A program made the position numbers and the translations under genes. Positions 34,898 to 44,286 of a DNA stretch of 64,000 nt are shown piece after piece. Numbering within the stretch: position 1 is the first letter of the stretch; each line of letters starts with the position of its first letter. This DNA comes from Bacilli bacterium (GTDB taxonomy: Bacteria; Bacillota; Bacilli; RF39; UBA660): positions 176,569 to 240,568 of the forward strand of contig JAFXSE010000026.1 in the NCBI GenBank assembly GCA_017525855.1. Reading direction: 5' to 3'. Below the pieces are notes generated by a model. It ran no database searches. It was not told the DNA's origin and saw only the letters and a program-made list of their open reading frames with translations.

Positions 34898-35584
34898 ATG
34901 AATAATGCTTTTCAAAGATTTATTGAATTATATGGAATAGAAAATTATAAAAAAATAAAGCATAGTACAGTCCTAGTGCTTGGCTTAGGCGGAGTAGGAG
35001 GATATGTAGTAGAATCTATTGTAAGATGTGGCGTAGGAACAGTAATTCTTGTTGATAATGATACTGTTGATGTAACTAATATTAATAGACAATTAATAGC
35101 AAATTATGACACCATTGGAATGAAAAAGACAGATTGTTTTAAAGAAAGAATTAAAAGTATTAATCCTAAATGTAATGTAAAAACTATTACTAAATTTATT
35201 AATGAAGATAATTATTTAGAATTATTTAAAGAAAAAATTGATTTTATAGTTGATGCTATTGACTCAGTTAAAACTAAAGAAATTGTTATTAAATATGCCT
35301 TAGAAAATGATATTAGAATAATATCTTCTATGGGAACTGGTAATAGAGAAAATCCAAGTGACTTAAGAATAATGGATATTAGTAAAACCACGGGAGACCC
35401 CATAGCAAGACTAATTAGAAAGTACTTAAGAGATAATAAAATTTCTAAAAAACTACCAGTATTATGTAGTTTAGAATTACCAATGAAAAAAATAGATAAA
35501 ATAATACCATCTAATTCCTTTGTCCCATCAAGCGCAGGACTTTTAATTGGAAGTTATGTAATAAAAGAACTTATGAAAAATTAA
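34898..35584 (+). CDS. tcdA: tRNA threonylcarbamoyladenosine dehydratase TcdA (YrvM)
   Basis: TcdA is an E1-like enzyme that cyclises t6A37 of ANN-reading tRNAs to ct6A with ATP. The Rossmann nucleotide site GLGGVGG is at residues 29-35, followed by VDNDTVDVTNINRQL, the family block with the Asp and Arg that bind and activate ATP, and later VDAIDSVKTK and ISSMGTGNR. The 228-aa length suits TcdA rather than ThiF or MoeB, and no zinc Cys pairs are seen. Confidence 0.93.
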   Translation: MNNAFQRFIELYGIENYKKIKHSTVLVLGLGGVGGYVVESIVRCGVGTVILVDNDTVDVTNINRQLIANYDTIGMKKTDCFKERIKSINPKCNVKTITKFINEDNYLELFKEKIDFIVDAIDSVKTKEIVIKYALENDIRIISSMGTGNRENPSDLRIMDISKTTGDPIARLIRKYLRDNKISKKLPVLCSLELPMKKIDKIIPSNSFVPSSAGLLIGSYVIKELMKN

Positions 35585-35644
35585 GTTCTTTTTGATTGAA
35601 AAATAAGTATTAGTTTGATATTATACAAATGTGGGTGGTTCGTA

Positions 35645-36580
35645 ATGTTAAAATATAGTACTATAGAAATTACTAATGTTATAAACAAATTAAGAGATAA
35701 AATACTAACTTATTTTACTGATATGCAAATGCAGTATGATATATATAACTATATAAATGATGAAGATAAAGAATATAGTGAAGAAGAACTTAAAAGATAT
35801 GAAGATTTATTCATTTCTTATCAAAATAGAATTATTGATGATTTTGAACAACTAAAAATTAGAGATTCTAAAATGTATAAACAAGTAATTACTTTAATGT
35901 ATCATGATTATTGTATTATTGCACATGATAAAGATAATGAATACTATGAAGATGAAATAGAAACATTTAATGATATAAAACAAAAAATTAATAGTTTTAA
36001 AGACTTAGTGGAATATTTAAATAATTATGATGAATTCTATTGTGATTTAGCTGCAGATTTTATAGATTACACTAAAACAGACTATTTTAATAAAAGAAAA
36101 CTTATGTTAGAAAATGAAGATTTAGATGATTACTTAAAAAGAATATATCCTCTACATATAATAGATAAGCTTTATTATACATTGCGTTATACAAAAGATA
36201 ATTTTATAGGTTATCTAGATCAATTTGGTGAAGATGGAATAGGTAGTATAATTGAAACTTTAAAAAATTTATATCATACTGATAAAGATAACTATAATAC
36301 TATCATGCTTGAATTAATAGAAATATACTATAAAAGTACATTATATAAATTAAAAAACGTCTCATCTAATGAAGACTTAACACTTTTAAAAAAAATAGAA
36401 AATATTAATATAGATTGTTTAGCAGATTATATAATTAATAATCTGGATTATTTAGAAGAAATAATACTTGAATTCTATAGATATTCAGTACAATATAATG
36501 AAAATTATATAAGTGAAGTTGATAAGCTATATGAAACAAGTGATTTACCACTAAAAAATAAAATTAAGAAAAGAATGTGA
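35645..36580 (+). CDS. Unknown acidic helical protein, paralogue of the next gene
   Basis: The 311-aa product has no recognised family. It is rich in Asp, Glu, Tyr and Ile, fully helical and without membrane segments. A block DYLKRIYPLHIIDKLYYTLR matches FNYLKTISPLHILDVLYYAY in the next protein, and both have an ELIE/ELIET helix afterwards, so they are diverged tandem copies. I prefer ATG 35645 (GGTGG upstream) to the earlier TTG. Function unknown. Confidence 0.55.
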   Translation: MLKYSTIEITNVINKLRDKILTYFTDMQMQYDIYNYINDEDKEYSEEELKRYEDLFISYQNRIIDDFEQLKIRDSKMYKQVITLMYHDYCIIAHDKDNEYYEDEIETFNDIKQKINSFKDLVEYLNNYDEFYCDLAADFIDYTKTDYFNKRKLMLENEDLDDYLKRIYPLHIIDKLYYTLRYTKDNFIGYLDQFGEDGIGSIIETLKNLYHTDKDNYNTIMLELIEIYYKSTLYKLKNVSSNEDLTLLKKIENINIDCLADYIINNLDYLEEIILEFYRYSVQYNENYISEVDKLYETSDLPLKNKIKKRM

Positions 36581-36585
36581 TATTG

Positions 36586-37407
36586 ATGATACAGTTTACA
36601 GATGAAATACACATGTTTCGAAAAAGTATTAATGATAAATTTTCTCGCTTTTTTGACTCTAGTAATATAGATTATGATGATATGTTATATGAAATAGAAA
36701 AAATAAAATCAAATCATTGCCTTTATAAGAATATAGTTACAATAGGTTATCTTGATTGGTATAAAATTGAGTTTCAACATATACTATATAATGATCTAAA
36801 TAGTAGTGAAATAGAAGAATTTATGTACTTAGAAACAAATATACATAATAGTTCTGATATTTTAATTTATGTTGAAGATGAAGATAATATCATTGAATTT
36901 TTACAAGCGATAATACGTTTTTTTAATCTTGATAGTAACAGTCAAAGAGAATTAATAAATGATTGTAAACTAAAGTTTAATTATTTAAAAACTATAAGCC
37001 CACTTCATATATTAGATGTCTTATATTATGCATATCCATATAACTTGAATGATTTTTTAGAATTATGTCAAGAAGAAAAACTAGAGAATAATACTACTAT
37101 TTGTGTTGAATCAATTGTAAGTTTTTCACATACATTGGAAGAAATATTTATTTCAGATTCTAAAAACTATGAAAGTATTATTTCTGAGTTAATTGAGACT
37201 TATAAAGTTATGAAATATCATCATATATTAGGTGATGATTTAGTAGATAAGATAACTGATAAAGATATTGTAGAAATAGGTAATACATGTTATACAAATC
37301 GTAATTTGAGAGATAGATTACTTGATTATTATTTACAATTTAGTCTCTTAGAAGATAAAGAAGAATTTTACAAAATATATAAAAAGAAATATAATAAAGA
37401 TAAATAA
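36586..37407 (+). CDS. Unknown acidic helical protein, paralogue of the previous gene
   Basis: This 273-aa helical protein shares the S/YPLHI(I/L)D-x-LYY block and overall layout with the preceding gene. The start is unclear: ATG 36586 or GTG 36577, both near the previous stop and without a strong Shine-Dalgarno, which suggests translational coupling. It ends 23 bases before the exopolysaccharide phosphatase gene, so it may be transcribed into that locus, but nothing in the protein points to polysaccharide work. Confidence 0.5.
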   Translation: MIQFTDEIHMFRKSINDKFSRFFDSSNIDYDDMLYEIEKIKSNHCLYKNIVTIGYLDWYKIEFQHILYNDLNSSEIEEFMYLETNIHNSSDILIYVEDEDNIIEFLQAIIRFFNLDSNSQRELINDCKLKFNYLKTISPLHILDVLYYAYPYNLNDFLELCQEEKLENNTTICVESIVSFSHTLEEIFISDSKNYESIISELIETYKVMKYHHILGDDLVDKITDKDIVEIGNTCYTNRNLRDRLLDYYLQFSLLEDKEEFYKIYKKKYNKDK

Positions 37408-37430
37408 GAATAGAATAGAGGTATTAATAT

Positions 37431-38150
37431 ATGATAGATATACATTCACATATTATGTATGGAATAGATGATGGTAGTAAAGATATAGAAACTTCAATAG
37501 AAATTTTGAAAGAGGCAAAAAAAGAAGGAATTACAGATATTTTTTTGACACCACATTATATTGAAAATAGTAAATATAATACAAATAACAAAAAGAAGAA
37601 TGAATTACTAAAAAAATTACAAAAACAAATAGAAAAAGAAAATCTTGATATAAATTTATATATTGGTAATGAAATATATATTAATGAATCAATAATAGAA
37701 TATATTAAAAATAAAGAAATATCTTCTCTAAATAATTCTAAATATATATTAGTAGAACTACCTATGGGAAAAATGTATCAAAATACTAAACATATACTTT
37801 TCAATTTAATTAGAAATGGATATATAGTAATACTTGCTCATCCCGAAAGATATATATATTTGAAAAATCATGATGAGGTATTAGATGAATTTTTAAGTAT
37901 GGGAGTTTTATTACAAGGAAATTATAGGAGTTTGTTTGGTTATTATGGAAGAGATGCTAAAAAAGCATTAAAAAAATACATAAAAAAACATCAAATTAGT
38001 TTTTTAGGAAGTGATATCCACGAAAATGATGGATACATGTTAGAAAAACTAGAGAGAAAGCTACTTAAAATTTCAAAAGATGAAGTATATACTAAAAAAA
38101 TATTAGAAGAAAATGCAAGATGTATAATTAAAAATGAAAATTTAAAATAA
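37431..38150 (+). CDS. cpsB: PHP-type tyrosine-protein phosphatase CpsB/YwqE
   Basis: CpsB removes phosphate from the tyrosine cluster of the BY-kinase CpsD and so cycles capsule assembly. The 239-aa protein starts IDIHSHIMYGIDDGS (metal ligands H5, H7 and the following Asp), has TPHYIENS, GNEIYI, ILAHPERY and LGSDIHENDG, which together form the polynuclear metal site of PHP phosphatases. It opens the exopolysaccharide locus, and its substrate, the kinase with a Tyr-rich tail, is encoded at 39154. Confidence 0.93.
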   Translation: MIDIHSHIMYGIDDGSKDIETSIEILKEAKKEGITDIFLTPHYIENSKYNTNNKKKNELLKKLQKQIEKENLDINLYIGNEIYINESIIEYIKNKEISSLNNSKYILVELPMGKMYQNTKHILFNLIRNGYIVILAHPERYIYLKNHDEVLDEFLSMGVLLQGNYRSLFGYYGRDAKKALKKYIKKHQISFLGSDIHENDGYMLEKLERKLLKISKDEVYTKKILEENARCIIKNENLK

Positions 38151-38220
38151 TACATTATAACAGTATAAATCCTTATAATCTACGTATAATATAATTAGAG
38201 TAGGAGTAAGGAGTAAATAT

Positions 38221-38334
38221 ATGAGAGTGGTAAAGATTATAGGAATTTTATTTATAATTATGTCTTTATTATTTATATACTGTTCTATGGTAGTTGCTAG
38301 TATTTCAGATGAAAATTCAAAATATGATGATTGA
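38221..38334 (+). CDS. 37-aa single-pass membrane peptide in the exopolysaccharide locus
   Basis: ATG 38221 follows AAGGAG at an ideal distance and a TATAAT box at 38185-38190. The product has one transmembrane helix (about 5-27, KIIGILFIIMSLLFIYCSMV) and a short acidic end. No family is recognised; such peptides can modulate membrane protein complexes. An A/T-rich hairpin (AAAAATGAC/GTCTTTTT, with a bulge) and T-run follow at about 38335-38360. Confidence 0.5.
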   Translation: MRVVKIIGILFIIMSLLFIYCSMVVASISDENSKYDD

Positions 38335-38422
38335 AAAAATGACTTTTTGTCTTTTTTTTTGCAAAAAAATATATTTTTTCCCAAAAATTACTTTTTTTCT
38401 TTTAATTATAGCAATAATATGT

Positions 38423-38489
38423 TATAATGATAGTGCAATTTGCAAAGGGGAGCACCAATGCTAAAAACTTGTGCACAAAGGAGTATAAA
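38423..38489 (+). promoter_or_regulatory. -10 box and leader of the main exopolysaccharide operon
   Basis: TATAAT at 38423-38428 is followed by a leader of about 55 bases with short complementary parts (TGCAA/TTGCA; GCAC/GTGC) and then AAAGGAG before the ATG. It is not a riboswitch that I recognise. Confidence 0.45.
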
Positions 38490-39152
38490 ATGGAAGAGAT
38501 AAATTTAATGGAAGTATTTAGCTATTTTAAAGCAAAAATAGTTACAATACTCATGATTGTAGTTGTTGTTATGATTCTTGGGAATGTTTACACAATTGTT
38601 GTGAAAGAACCAATGTATCAAAGTAATACAACTATATTATTAGTAAATGAAGATTCACAACAGAATATTTCAGATTTACAACTTAATAAAAACTTGATAA
38701 GTACTTATAGTGAAATAATTAAAAGTAGAAAAGTTTTAAATCAAGTTATTAAAGTTCTAAATCTAGATTATAGTGTTCAACAACTATCTAAAAATATTAC
38801 AGTTTCTTCAGTTCAAGATACAGAAATAATAAAGATAACAGTAAGTGATAGAGATAAAGAAAAAGCAGCAGTTATTGCTAATCAAATATCAGAAACTTTC
38901 TCTAAAGAAATAAAGGGATATTATCATTTGGAAAATATTTCAATAATTGATAAAGCAATAGTAGCAAATGGGCCATATAATATTAATTTGTTAAAAGATA
39001 ATATAATATTCTTGCTAATAGGAGCTGTATTAGCATTTGGTATCATATTTGTAATTTATTATTTTGATACTAGTATTAAGTCTAGTGAAGTAATTGAAAG
39101 TAAATTAGGATTAACTGTCTTAGGAATAGTGCCTAAAGAAAGGGGTGAATAG
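38490..39152 (+). CDS. Chain-length determinant / kinase activator (Wzz, CapA/YveK type)
   Basis: This 220-aa membrane protein has transmembrane helices near 18-38 and 176-196 flanking an extracytoplasmic helical domain, the usual Wzz layout. It controls polymer length and activates the cytoplasmic BY-kinase through its C-terminal tail; the kinase gene begins 1 base after its stop. The final sequence ESKLGLTVLGIVPKE is the usual lead into the kinase. ATG 38490, with AAAGGAG, is preferred over the longer frame from 38427. Confidence 0.9.
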   Translation: MEEINLMEVFSYFKAKIVTILMIVVVVMILGNVYTIVVKEPMYQSNTTILLVNEDSQQNISDLQLNKNLISTYSEIIKSRKVLNQVIKVLNLDYSVQQLSKNITVSSVQDTEIIKITVSDRDKEKAAVIANQISETFSKEIKGYYHLENISIIDKAIVANGPYNINLLKDNIIFLLIGAVLAFGIIFVIYYFDTSIKSSEVIESKLGLTVLGIVPKERGE

Positions 39153-39153
39153 G

Positions 39154-39885
39154 ATGAAGGATTTAATTGTAAATAAAAACCCTAAATCAATGTTTAGTGA
39201 AGCAATAAAAACAATTCGTACAAACTTAGCATTCTCTTCTTTAGGAGACGAAATGACAGTAATTCTTAACACTTCACCAGAAGCAGGAGATGGAAAAAGT
39301 TTTATCTCAGCAAATCTTGCATTAGCATATGCAGATGAAGGTAAAAAAGTATTACTTATAGACTGTGACTTGAGAAAAGGAAGACAACACGAAATATTTA
39401 ATATTGATAATTCTATTATGCATGGTTATTCAAATTTAATTTTAAATTATAATAAAAATACTAAATTAGAAGAATACATAGTTAAGACTGAAAATAAAAA
39501 AGTGTTTGTTATACCTACAGGTCCAATGCCACCTAATCCAGTTGAATTATTAAATTCAGAAAATAATAAAGAATTATTAGAAAGTTTAAGAAAAGATTAT
39601 GATATTATAATACTTGATTGTCCACCAGTTATAGGACTTAGTGATACACTGGTATTAACAAAATATAGTGATGCAAATATTGTAATTGTATCTAATAAAA
39701 AAACAAAACTAGAAAACCTACAAAGAACACAAAAAGCATTTGAACAAATTGGATCTAAAATAACAGGAGTCATTGTTAATAAAGCAACACCAAAGGATAG
39801 CGGTTACTATGGATATTATTACAATGATTCTTACTATGCTGAAGAAAAAAAGAAAAAAACAAAAAAGAAAATACGCAGAAAATAA
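39154..39885 (+). CDS. cpsD: BY-type tyrosine kinase CpsD/CapB
   Basis: A bacterial tyrosine kinase that, with the Wzz partner, autophosphorylates and drives capsule polymerisation and export. EAIKTIRTNLAFS is the family opener, then Walker A in SPEAGDGKSFIS, Walker A-prime LLIDCDLRKGR, Walker B ILDCPPV, and a C-terminal tyrosine cluster GYYGYYYNDSYYAEE followed by a Lys-rich end. The 243-aa length is typical. CpsB at 37431 is the matching phosphatase. The ATG at 39154 with GGGGTG is chosen. Confidence 0.93.
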   Translation: MKDLIVNKNPKSMFSEAIKTIRTNLAFSSLGDEMTVILNTSPEAGDGKSFISANLALAYADEGKKVLLIDCDLRKGRQHEIFNIDNSIMHGYSNLILNYNKNTKLEEYIVKTENKKVFVIPTGPMPPNPVELLNSENNKELLESLRKDYDIIILDCPPVIGLSDTLVLTKYSDANIVIVSNKKTKLENLQRTQKAFEQIGSKITGVIVNKATPKDSGYYGYYYNDSYYAEEKKKKTKKKIRRK

Positions 39886-39889
39886 ACAA

Positions 39890-39927
39890 CATAATCCGGT
39901 AAGTACTTTGTATTTATCGGATTATGT
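39890..39927 (+). other. Inverted repeat within the exopolysaccharide operon
   Basis: CATAATCCGGTAA and TTATCGGATTATG (one G-T pair) form a 13-bp stem with an 11-base loop in the 87-base gap after cpsD. No T-run follows, so it may be a processing or attenuation element. Confidence 0.45.
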
Positions 39928-39972
39928 GGGTAATAATGGGGGATTCTGAGTTAAGAATAGTTGGTGAAAAAT

Positions 39973-41838
39973 ATGAAAGCAGTAAATAAATTTTTAAAAA
40001 AGAAAACTAGTAGAATACTAATACTTATTCTTTTAGATATTTGTATGATGATATTATCCGCAATATTTGCTTTATGGCTTAGGTTTGATTTTAATTTTAT
40101 GCCTATTCAATATATAAAAGGAGTATTTGAATATATCATAATTGATATAATTTTAATGATTTGTGTGTTTAAAATATTCAGATTATATACAAGTATTTGG
40201 CAATATGCATCTATTAACGAACTTATGAGAGTAGGTATGAGCTGTGTTATTGTTGAAGTATTATCATTTTTATATAGAGGTTTTCTAAATGTAAACTTAT
40301 TTAGAAGTTATTATATTATACATTTATTAGTATTTGTAATACTAATAGCTGAAGTAAGATTTTCATATCGAATTTTAAGAACAATTATTATAAAAATAGA
40401 AGATAAATATAATGACATAAATACAATGATAGTTGGAGCAGGAGAAGCTGGAAGATTATTAATTAATGAAATAAGAGTTAATAGAAATTCATTTAATAAT
40501 AAAATAGTATGCGTTATTGATGATAATAAAGAAGTAAAAAACACATATATTAAAGGAATACCTATTGTAGGGAATAGAAAAAAGATAGAATCTGCCTGCA
40601 AAAAATATGAAATTGAGGAAATTATAATAGCAATACCTTCAGCTACTAAAGAAGAAATATCTAGTATTGTTGAAGAGTGTCAAAAAACTAAATGTAAAAT
40701 TAAGATATTACCTAAAATAAGTAATATGATGGATAGAAGTTTAATGAAAAAAGTTAAGGAACTCTCATATGAAGACTTTTTAGGTAGAGATCAAATAGTA
40801 ATAAATGTAAGTGAAGTAGAAGATAGTATTAAAGATAAAACAGTTATGGTAACAGGTGGAGGAGGATCTATTGGATCTGAACTTTGTCGTCAAATAGCTA
40901 AATGTAGTCCAAAAAAACTAATTATCTTTGATATATATGAGAATAATGCATATGAGATACAACAAGAATTATTAAGAAATTATCCAGAGCTTGATTTAGA
41001 AGCTATTATTGGTTCAGTAAGAGACTATGATAGAATGGAAAAAGTATTCAAAGAATATAAATTTGATGAAGTATTTCATGCAGCAGCACATAAACATGTT
41101 CCATTAATGGAAGTAAGTCCTAATGAAGCAATTAAAAATAATTGTTTAGGAACACTTAATGTAGCTAAATTATGTGATAAATATAAAGTTAAAAAAATGG
41201 TTTTAATTTCAACAGATAAGGCAGTAAGACCTACTAATGTAATGGGTGCATCTAAACGTATATGTGAAATGATTATTCAATCATTAAATAAAAAATCCAA
41301 GAACACTGATTATGTTGCAGTAAGATTTGGTAATGTATTAGGAAGTAATGGATCAGTTATACCACTTTTCTTAAAACAAATAGATAATGGTGGACCTGTT
41401 ACAGTTACTCATAAAGAAATGACAAGATTCTTCATGACAATACCAGAAGCAGTATCATTAGTTTTACAAGCTAGTGTATATGCTTTAGGTGGAGAAATAT
41501 TTATATTAGATATGGGTAAGCCTGTAAAAATATATGATTTAGCTGAAAAACTAATTAGATTTAAAGGATATGAACCTAATGTAGATATTCCAATTAAAAT
41601 TACAGGACTTAGACCTGGAGAAAAACTATATGAAGAAATACTTATGGATGAAGAGGGATTAAAAGAAACACCTAATAAATTAATTCATATAGGAAGACCA
41701 ATAGATATGGATGAAGAAAAATTCTTAAAAGATTTAGATAAATTAATAGAAGCTGCTTATAAAAATAATGATGACATTAAAGACAAAGTAGCTAAAATTG
41801 TACCTACTTATACAGTAGACAAGAGAAATTTAAAGAAA
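39973..41838 (+). CDS. UDP-HexNAc 4,6-dehydratase, membrane type (PglF/CapD-like)
   Basis: The enzyme converts UDP-GlcNAc to the 4-keto-6-deoxy sugar, the first step towards bacillosamine-type sugars. Four transmembrane helices occupy about residues 10-125. A CoA-binding-like Rossmann fold (GAGEAG from 155) precedes the SDR domain with TGGGGSIGSEL (from about 293), AAAHKHVPLMEVSP and STDKAVRPTNVMGASKR, where Met replaces the catalytic Tyr as in this subfamily. The 622-aa product is full length. The next genes supply the aminotransferase and sugar transferase of the same pathway. Start ATG 39973 is chosen by GGTG spacing. Confidence 0.92.
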
Positions 41839-41851
41839 TAAGGTGAATAGG

Positions 41852-43114
41852 ATGAGTAAAGATTTTAAACCTTTTGAAAAGAAAATATGGTTAAGTTCTC
41901 CAACAATGCATAATGGTGAAGAGATGAAGTATGTTAAAGAAGCATATGAAACTAATTGGATGAGTACAGTTGGAGCTAATATTAATGAAGTAGAAAAGAT
42001 AACTTGTGAAAAAGTAGGGTGTAAATATGCAGTTGCATTATCTGCTGGTACTGCAGCACTACATTTAGCTGTTAAACTTGCTGGTGTAAAACCAGGGGAT
42101 AAAGTATTTTGTTCAGATATGACATTTGCAGCCACAGTTAATCCAGTTTTATATGAAGGTGCCGTTCCAGTTTTTATTGATACTGAATATGATACTTGGA
42201 ATATGGATCCAAAAGCTTTAGAAAAAGCATTTGAATTGTATCCAGAAGTAAAAGTAGTAGTAGTTGCCCATCTTTATGGAACACCAGGTAAAATAGATGA
42301 AATTAAAGCTATATGTGATAAACATAACGCTATAATTGTAGAAGATGCAGCTGAGAGTTTAGGAGCTACATATAAAGGAAAACAAACTGGTACATTTGGA
42401 AACTATAATTGTATTTCATTTAACGGAAATAAGATTATTACTGGATCAAGTGGAGGAATGCTTCTTACTGATAGTTTAGATGCTGCAAACAAAGCAAGAA
42501 AATGGTCAACTCAATCAAGAGAAAATGCTCCTTGGTATCAACATGAAGAAGTTGGCTACAACTATCGTATGAGTAATGTTATTGCTGGAATAGTAAGAGG
42601 ACAATATCCACATCTTGAAGAACATATAGCTCAAAAGAAAGCTATATATGAAAGATATAAAGAAGGATTTAAAGGATTACCTGTTAAAATGAATCCAATT
42701 GATTTTAAAAATAGTGAACCAAATTATTGGTTAAGTTGTATGATAATTGATGAAGATGCTATGTGTGAACAAGTACGTAGTGAAGATAAAGCATTATATA
42801 GAATTGAAAAAGGAAAGAGCTGTCCAACTGAAATACTAGAAACACTTTCAAAATATAATGCTGAAGGAAGACCAATTTGGAAACCAATGCATATGCAACC
42901 AATGTATAGAATGAATCCATTTGTAACAAGAGAAGGAAATGGTAGAGCACAAACTAATGCGTATATTAACGGTGGTTACTTTGGTAAAGATGGTTTACCA
43001 CTTGATATAAGTATGGATATATTCAAAAGAGGATTATGTTTACCAAGCGATAATAAAATGACTGAAGAAGAACAAAATCAAATAATTGACATTATAAAAT
43101 CATGTTTTGAATAG
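41852..43114 (+). CDS. DegT/DnrJ/EryC1-family sugar aminotransferase (PglE-like)
   Basis: A PLP enzyme that puts an amino group on the 4-keto sugar made by the preceding dehydratase. ALSAGTAALHLAV, PVFIDTEYDTWNMD, EDAAESLGATYKG and SFNGNKIITGSSGG with the Schiff-base K194 are family motifs. The 420-aa length is a little long because of a C-terminal insertion (about 320-370). Together with 39973 and 43131 it predicts a UDP-4-amino-4,6-dideoxy-HexNAc building block. AAGGTG six bases before ATG 41852 fixes the start. Confidence 0.92.
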   Translation: MSKDFKPFEKKIWLSSPTMHNGEEMKYVKEAYETNWMSTVGANINEVEKITCEKVGCKYAVALSAGTAALHLAVKLAGVKPGDKVFCSDMTFAATVNPVLYEGAVPVFIDTEYDTWNMDPKALEKAFELYPEVKVVVVAHLYGTPGKIDEIKAICDKHNAIIVEDAAESLGATYKGKQTGTFGNYNCISFNGNKIITGSSGGMLLTDSLDAANKARKWSTQSRENAPWYQHEEVGYNYRMSNVIAGIVRGQYPHLEEHIAQKKAIYERYKEGFKGLPVKMNPIDFKNSEPNYWLSCMIIDEDAMCEQVRSEDKALYRIEKGKSCPTEILETLSKYNAEGRPIWKPMHMQPMYRMNPFVTREGNGRAQTNAYINGGYFGKDGLPLDISMDIFKRGLCLPSDNKMTEEEQNQIIDIIKSCFE

Positions 43115-43130
43115 TTAGGGGGAAATTAAT

Positions 43131-43763
43131 ATGTATAAAAAATACATAAAAAGATTATTAGATATATTGTTATCTTTATTTGGAATTATAATACTTTCAC
43201 CAATATATTTAATATTATATATTCTAGTTTTAATATTTATGGGATTTCCAGCTATATTTAAACAACCTAGACCTGGAAAAAATGAAAAAGTATTTAACCT
43301 TTATAAGTTTAGAACTATGACTAATAAAAAAGATAAAGATGGTAACTTATTATCAGATGAAAAAAGACTTACTAAGTTTGGTAAGTTCTTAAGGAAATCA
43401 TCTTTAGATGAACTTCCAGAATTGTTTAATATATTGTTTGGACAAATGTCATTCATAGGACCGAGGCCATTACTTGTAGAATATTTACCATATTATACTA
43501 AAGAGGAGCATCGTAGACATAATATAAGACCTGGTCTTACTGGATGGGCCCAAGTTAATGGAAGAAATAATTTGGAATGGGATAAGAGATTTAAAATGGA
43601 TGTATATTATGTTGATAATGTTACTTTCCTTTTAGATTTAAAAATAGTTTTTTTAACTATAAAGAAAGTCCTATTTAAGGAAGATATAGCTATGGGAAAC
43701 GGATTAAAGTTCGGCCGCTTGGATGTTGAAAGGACTAAGAAAAATGGAAAAAAGAAGCAATAA
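43131..43763 (+). CDS. Initiating sugar transferase (monotopic phosphoglycosyl transferase, PglC/EpsL type)
   Basis: This 210-aa enzyme transfers phospho-sugar from a UDP-sugar to undecaprenyl phosphate, starting the repeat unit. It has one N-terminal re-entrant membrane helix (about 8-37), KQPRPGKNEKVFNLYKFRTM, the catalytic Asp-Glu in SSLDELPEL, and FIGPRPLLVEYLP then RPGLTGWAQVNGRN. The basic tail overlaps the following gene by 20 bases. Its small size fits PglC-like enzymes that use diNAc-bacillosamine, consistent with neighbours. Confidence 0.93.
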   Translation: MYKKYIKRLLDILLSLFGIIILSPIYLILYILVLIFMGFPAIFKQPRPGKNEKVFNLYKFRTMTNKKDKDGNLLSDEKRLTKFGKFLRKSSLDELPELFNILFGQMSFIGPRPLLVEYLPYYTKEEHRRHNIRPGLTGWAQVNGRNNLEWDKRFKMDVYYVDNVTFLLDLKIVFLTIKKVLFKEDIAMGNGLKFGRLDVERTKKNGKKKQ

Positions 43764-44286
43764 TATAACAATTAGAAGTTTTAGTGAATGTGATATATCT
43801 AAAAAAGTTGAAATTATTAATAATAGTAGTAATAATAAATTCTTGCATTATGATTTACCACTTCAATATGAAAAAACCCTTTCTTGGTTCAATAAAATCA
43901 AAGATAATAATAATCGCTTAGATTTAACTATACTGCTTGATAATACTATTGTTGGTTTCATTGGGTTACTTGGAATTGATAATATTAATAAAAAGGCAGA
44001 GTACTATATCTGTGTAGATAGTCAATTTAATGGCAAAGGTATTGGAACTACATCTTCTTTGTTATTACTTGATTATGCCTTTAATGAATTATCTTTAGAA
44101 AAAGTATATTTATTTACTGAAGAACAAAATATTAAAGCACAACATCTTTTTGAAAAAATAGGATTCGTAAAAGAAGGTTTATTACGAAACGATATCATTT
44201 ATAATAATAGAATTATTAATAGATTTTCTTATAGTATATTAAAAGGTGAGTATAATGAAAGAAACACTAATTCAAAAAATAAATAA
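43744..44286 (+). CDS. GNAT N-acetyltransferase
   Basis: The 180-aa product has the GNAT core: IVGFIGLLGI, AEYYICVDSQFNGKGIGTTSSLLLLDYAF (with the acetyl-CoA Q/R-x-x-G-x-G/A equivalent FNGKGIG) and AQHLFEKIGFVKEGLLR. In this operon it could acetylate the 4-amino sugar in place of a PglD-type enzyme, similar to WecD or PseH logic; alternatively it acylates an amino acid substituent. The ATG at 43744 within the end of the sugar transferase gene has AAAGGA upstream. Overlaps on both sides show tight operon packing. Confidence 0.85.
   Translation: MEKRSNNITIRSFSECDISKKVEIINNSSNNKFLHYDLPLQYEKTLSWFNKIKDNNNRLDLTILLDNTIVGFIGLLGIDNINKKAEYYICVDSQFNGKGIGTTSSLLLLDYAFNELSLEKVYLFTEEQNIKAQHLFEKIGFVKEGLLRNDIIYNNRIINRFSYSILKGEYNERNTNSKNK

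Noticed and set aside
38429..38489. Riboswitch in the leader of the exopolysaccharide operon
   Set aside because: Only short complementarities are present and no known aptamer consensus could be recognised.
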